Below are positions 23,401-25,295 of a DNA stretch of 25,295 bases, one piece after another. Under the pieces are notes generated by a model. It searched no databases. It saw nothing but the letters and a program-made list of their open reading frames with translations, and was not told the origin of the DNA. Where the stretch lies: assembly GCA_019114715.1 (NCBI GenBank), contig DXEZ01000036.1:1-25295 (forward strand), read 5' to 3'. Both the position numbers and the translations under genes were made by a program. Positions within the stretch are counted from its first letter, which is position 1, and every line of letters begins with the position of its first letter. This DNA is from Candidatus Sphingobacterium stercoripullorum (GTDB lineage Bacteria; Bacteroidota; Bacteroidia; Sphingobacteriales; Sphingobacteriaceae).

Positions 23401-24282
23401 ATGTCGAATATTGATTTTATTTTTGAAGAGAGAGCCGCTGATATTGGGAATTTCCTAGTAGGCCGTTTATTGCCGTTTCGGCAAAAGAGATCTATAGGCC
23501 CATTTGTTTTCATAGATCACATGGGACCAGCACATTTATCTAAAAAAGAAAATTTTGATGTAGGGCCTCACCCGCATATTGGGCTTGCAACACTAACCTT
23601 CTTATTTGAGGGGGCTATCCATCATAGAGACACTATTGGGAGTGATATTATAATCAAACCAGGAGCAGTAAACTGGATGGTTGCAGGTAAAGGTGTGGTG
23701 CATTCGGAAAGGACGCCAGATGCATTACGGTATACGGAAAAGAGTTTACATGGCTTACAAATCTGGGTGGCTCTACCCAAAAAGGAAGAAGACATTGCAC
23801 CAAGCTTTCATCATATCGATAAAGAGGATATTCCTAATTGGCAAGATGGCCCTCTTAAATTTCGACTAATAGCCGGTGAATTTATAGGGAAAACTTCACC
23901 AGTTCCTGTGCATTCCCGCTTATTTATGATTGAAATCTCCGCTGAAGAAGATGCAACTGTTGATTTACGTGGGGAGCTATTTGGAGAAAGTGGTCTTTAT
24001 ATATTGCAAGGAAGCGTGGATAATCAAGGACATAGTTATGGCGACAAGCAAATTTTAATAACCAAGGACGCTGAGCTTTGTACTTTCGATATCAAGAAAG
24101 GCTCTATTATCTATCTGTTTGGTGGCGAGCCTTTCCCAGAAGAACGTTATATCTACTGGAATTTTGTGTCTAGTGATAAAAGCAAAATTGAAACAGCTAA
24201 AGAAGACTGGATTCAGGATCGCTTTGATAAAATTGCTGGCGAGACCGATAGAGTACCACTTCCAGGCTCTACAAATAAATAG
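23401..24282 (+). CDS. Pirin-family protein (bicupin)
   Basis: A 293-residue bicupin. The N-terminal pirin domain contains the family block GPFVFIDHMGP and GPHPHIGLATLTFLFEGAIHHRD. The four metal ligands of human pirin (His56, His58, His101, Glu103) correspond to His57, His59, His101 and Glu103 here. The C-terminal pirin_C cupin (about 165-275) has GLYILQGSV and LFGGEPFPEERYIYWNFVS. Pirins are cytoplasmic iron proteins; some bacterial members are quercetin 2,3-dioxygenases and others bind enzymes as regulators, so no substrate can be named. It is a stand-alone gene, convergent with the MBL-fold gene 44 bp away and following a gene-poor stretch. Confidence 0.93.
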   Translation: MSNIDFIFEERAADIGNFLVGRLLPFRQKRSIGPFVFIDHMGPAHLSKKENFDVGPHPHIGLATLTFLFEGAIHHRDTIGSDIIIKPGAVNWMVAGKGVVHSERTPDALRYTEKSLHGLQIWVALPKKEEDIAPSFHHIDKEDIPNWQDGPLKFRLIAGEFIGKTSPVPVHSRLFMIEISAEEDATVDLRGELFGESGLYILQGSVDNQGHSYGDKQILITKDAELCTFDIKKGSIIYLFGGEPFPEERYIYWNFVSSDKSKIETAKEDWIQDRFDKIAGETDRVPLPGSTNK

Positions 24283-24326
24283 AGACCCTTTATGGATTGT
24301 ACTTTAACTGTCCATTTAAATAAGAT

Positions 24327-25166
24327 TTACGAAAATAACTCAGAGAAACTATAGGTTTCCTTTAAGCGAACGCCTTTCTCAGTATGTTGCAAGGTACAAC
24401 AATCATGTATGGGGTCGTGCTCTAGAAATAATATATACTCCTTGTCTGCACACTCTTTCCAGTAGGATTGCCTTTCTTCTAAGGTTAATAGGGGGCGTGT
24501 ATCGTATCCCATTACATAGGGTAGGGGAATGTGACCTACCGAAGGTAATAAATCGGCCATATATAAAATAGTTTTCCCTTTATAAGTGATTTGGGGGAGC
24601 ATCATAGCGTCTGTATGTCCACTAGCATAGCGTACTTGGATGTTATGGTCATAATCTTCACCTTCAGCTAAAAAATTCAATTGCCCAGACTCTTGAATAG
24701 GTAGTATATTTTCTGGTAAAAATGAAGCTTTTTCCCGAGGGTTCGGTTCGGTTGCCCACCTCCAGTGATTCTCGTTGCTCCAATATTTTGCATTTTTAAA
24801 TGCAGGAATGAGTTTTTCTCCTTCACGTATAATGGCGCCACCGCTGTGGTCAAAATGTAAGTGGGTAAGAAACACATCGGTTATATCGTCCTTGTGAAAC
24901 CCGTATTTCTTAAGAGATTTCTCTAGAGTGTTTTCACCGTGGATATAGTAATGAGAGAAAAACTTATCGCTTTGTTTATCACCTAGTCCTGTATCAATTA
25001 GAGTAAGGCGATTAGCGTCTTCAATGAGTAGTAATCTATTGGTCCAGGTGCATAGATTGTTAGCATCAGCTGGATTGGTTCTTTCCCAAAGTACTTTTGG
25101 GACCACGCCAAACATAGCACCACCGTCTAATTTAAAGTTTTCAGTTTCAATCTTATAAAGTTTCAT
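24327..25166 (-). CDS. MBL-fold metallo-hydrolase
   Basis: A 279-residue metallo-beta-lactamase-fold protein. The zinc motif THLHFDHSGG gives His102, His104, Asp106 and His107; further ligands are His184 (SGHTDA), Asp205 (YMADLLPS) and His250 (LEHDP). All are present, so a dinuclear centre and hydrolase activity are likely. The N-terminal part NRLTLIDTGLGDK is the usual second-strand motif. Its layout resembles AHL-lactonase-like and other small-molecule MBL hydrolases without allowing a substrate call. No signal peptide is seen, so it is probably cytoplasmic. It starts at the ATG at 25166, 18 bp after the stop of metA, so the two may be cotranscribed. What links it to methionine synthesis is not known. 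Confidence 0.9.
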   Translation of the reverse strand: MKLYKIETENFKLDGGAMFGVVPKVLWERTNPADANNLCTWTNRLLLIEDANRLTLIDTGLGDKQSDKFFSHYYIHGENTLEKSLKKYGFHKDDITDVFLTHLHFDHSGGAIIREGEKLIPAFKNAKYWSNENHWRWATEPNPREKASFLPENILPIQESGQLNFLAEGEDYDHNIQVRYASGHTDAMMLPQITYKGKTILYMADLLPSVGHIPLPYVMGYDTRPLLTLEERQSYWKECADKEYILFLEHDPIHDCCTLQHTEKGVRLKETYSFSELFS

Positions 25167-25184
25167 ATACTTCTAAACTAAGGA

Positions 25185-25295
25185 TTAGCTGTTGCTCTTA
25201 ATTTCCCCCATTTCTGGAACCTTTGTTAAATCGTATGGTGTTTCTTGGTATACAAAGTAGTTCAACCAGTTGTTAAAGAGCAAGTTTGCGTGACT
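25185..25295 (-). CDS. metA: Homoserine O-acyltransferase MetA, C-terminal end only (cut by window edge)
   Basis: The last 37 codons of a minus-strand gene entering from the right, ending in TAA at 25187-25185. The peptide contains SHANLLFNNWLNYFVYQETP followed by YDL, which is the conserved C-terminal segment of MetA (compare SHGNLLFSNWLNYYVYQ in E. coli MetA). MetA acylates homoserine with succinyl- or acetyl-CoA at the entry to methionine synthesis; which acyl donor is used depends on a residue outside the window. The MBL-fold gene follows after 18 bp. Confidence 0.88.
   Translation of the reverse strand, partial: SHANLLFNNWLNYFVYQETPYDLTKVPEMGEIKSNS

Noticed and set aside
24283..24326. 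Possible bidirectional terminator between the convergent pirin and MBL genes
   Set aside because: Only a 5-bp ATGGA/TCCAT stem with a long loop and no good T-run is visible; too weak to call.

Overview
The window looks like chromosomal DNA of a Bacteroidota bacterium, probably a Cytophagales-type marine or environmental lineage (the rank is inference). The signs are AT-rich DNA, Bacteroidota-style promoter elements (TAnnTTTG -7 boxes, weak Shine-Dalgarno sites), a lipoprotein-type TamL next to TamB, and a Tat-exported Gfo/Idh/MocA oxidoreductase beside a DUF1080 protein. I see no rRNA, tRNA, CRISPR array, insertion sequence or phage gene.

Layout. (1) 1-7512, minus strand: tamB followed 4 bp later by tamL, which runs off the left edge; together they form an outer-membrane/inter-membrane translocation and assembly module. 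(2) 7706-10447, minus strand: acnA, the [4Fe-4S] aconitase, with its own terminator and an upstream gap rich in palindromes. (3) 10688-16799, minus strand: a tightly packed glycerol / glycerol-3-phosphate operon in the order glpD-glpK-glpF-glpQ-glpT, ending in a hairpin terminator. It covers release of glycerol-3-phosphate from phosphodiesters (GlpQ), uptake of glycerol (GlpF) and glycerol-3-phosphate (GlpT), phosphorylation (GlpK) and oxidation to dihydroxyacetone phosphate (GlpD). A DeoR-family regulator (glpR) lies divergently at 17008-17769. The gap between them holds a good -7 box for glpD and a perfect 9-bp inverted repeat that could be the operator. (4) 17838-22530, plus strand: a Tat-exported Gfo/Idh/MocA oxidoreductase and a 1129-residue secreted HEAT-repeat protein with two C-terminal DUF1080 domains, closed by a very strong terminator. 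By family knowledge this pair fits 3-keto-glycoside chemistry (C3 oxidation, then cleavage of the 3-keto sugar). (5) 22603-23400: no intact gene, but the minus strand carries a decayed thioredoxin/TlpA-like fragment. (6) 23401-24282, plus strand: a pirin-family cupin. (7) 24327-25295, minus strand: an MBL-fold hydrolase preceded by the last 37 codons of metA (homoserine O-acyltransferase), which enters from the right edge.

Most of the window is ordinary core metabolism and envelope assembly. The points most worth checking are the GlpR operator, the oxidoreductase / HEAT-double-DUF1080 pair, the palindromes and shared 23-bp motif in front of acnA and tamB, and the thioredoxin-like pseudogene.
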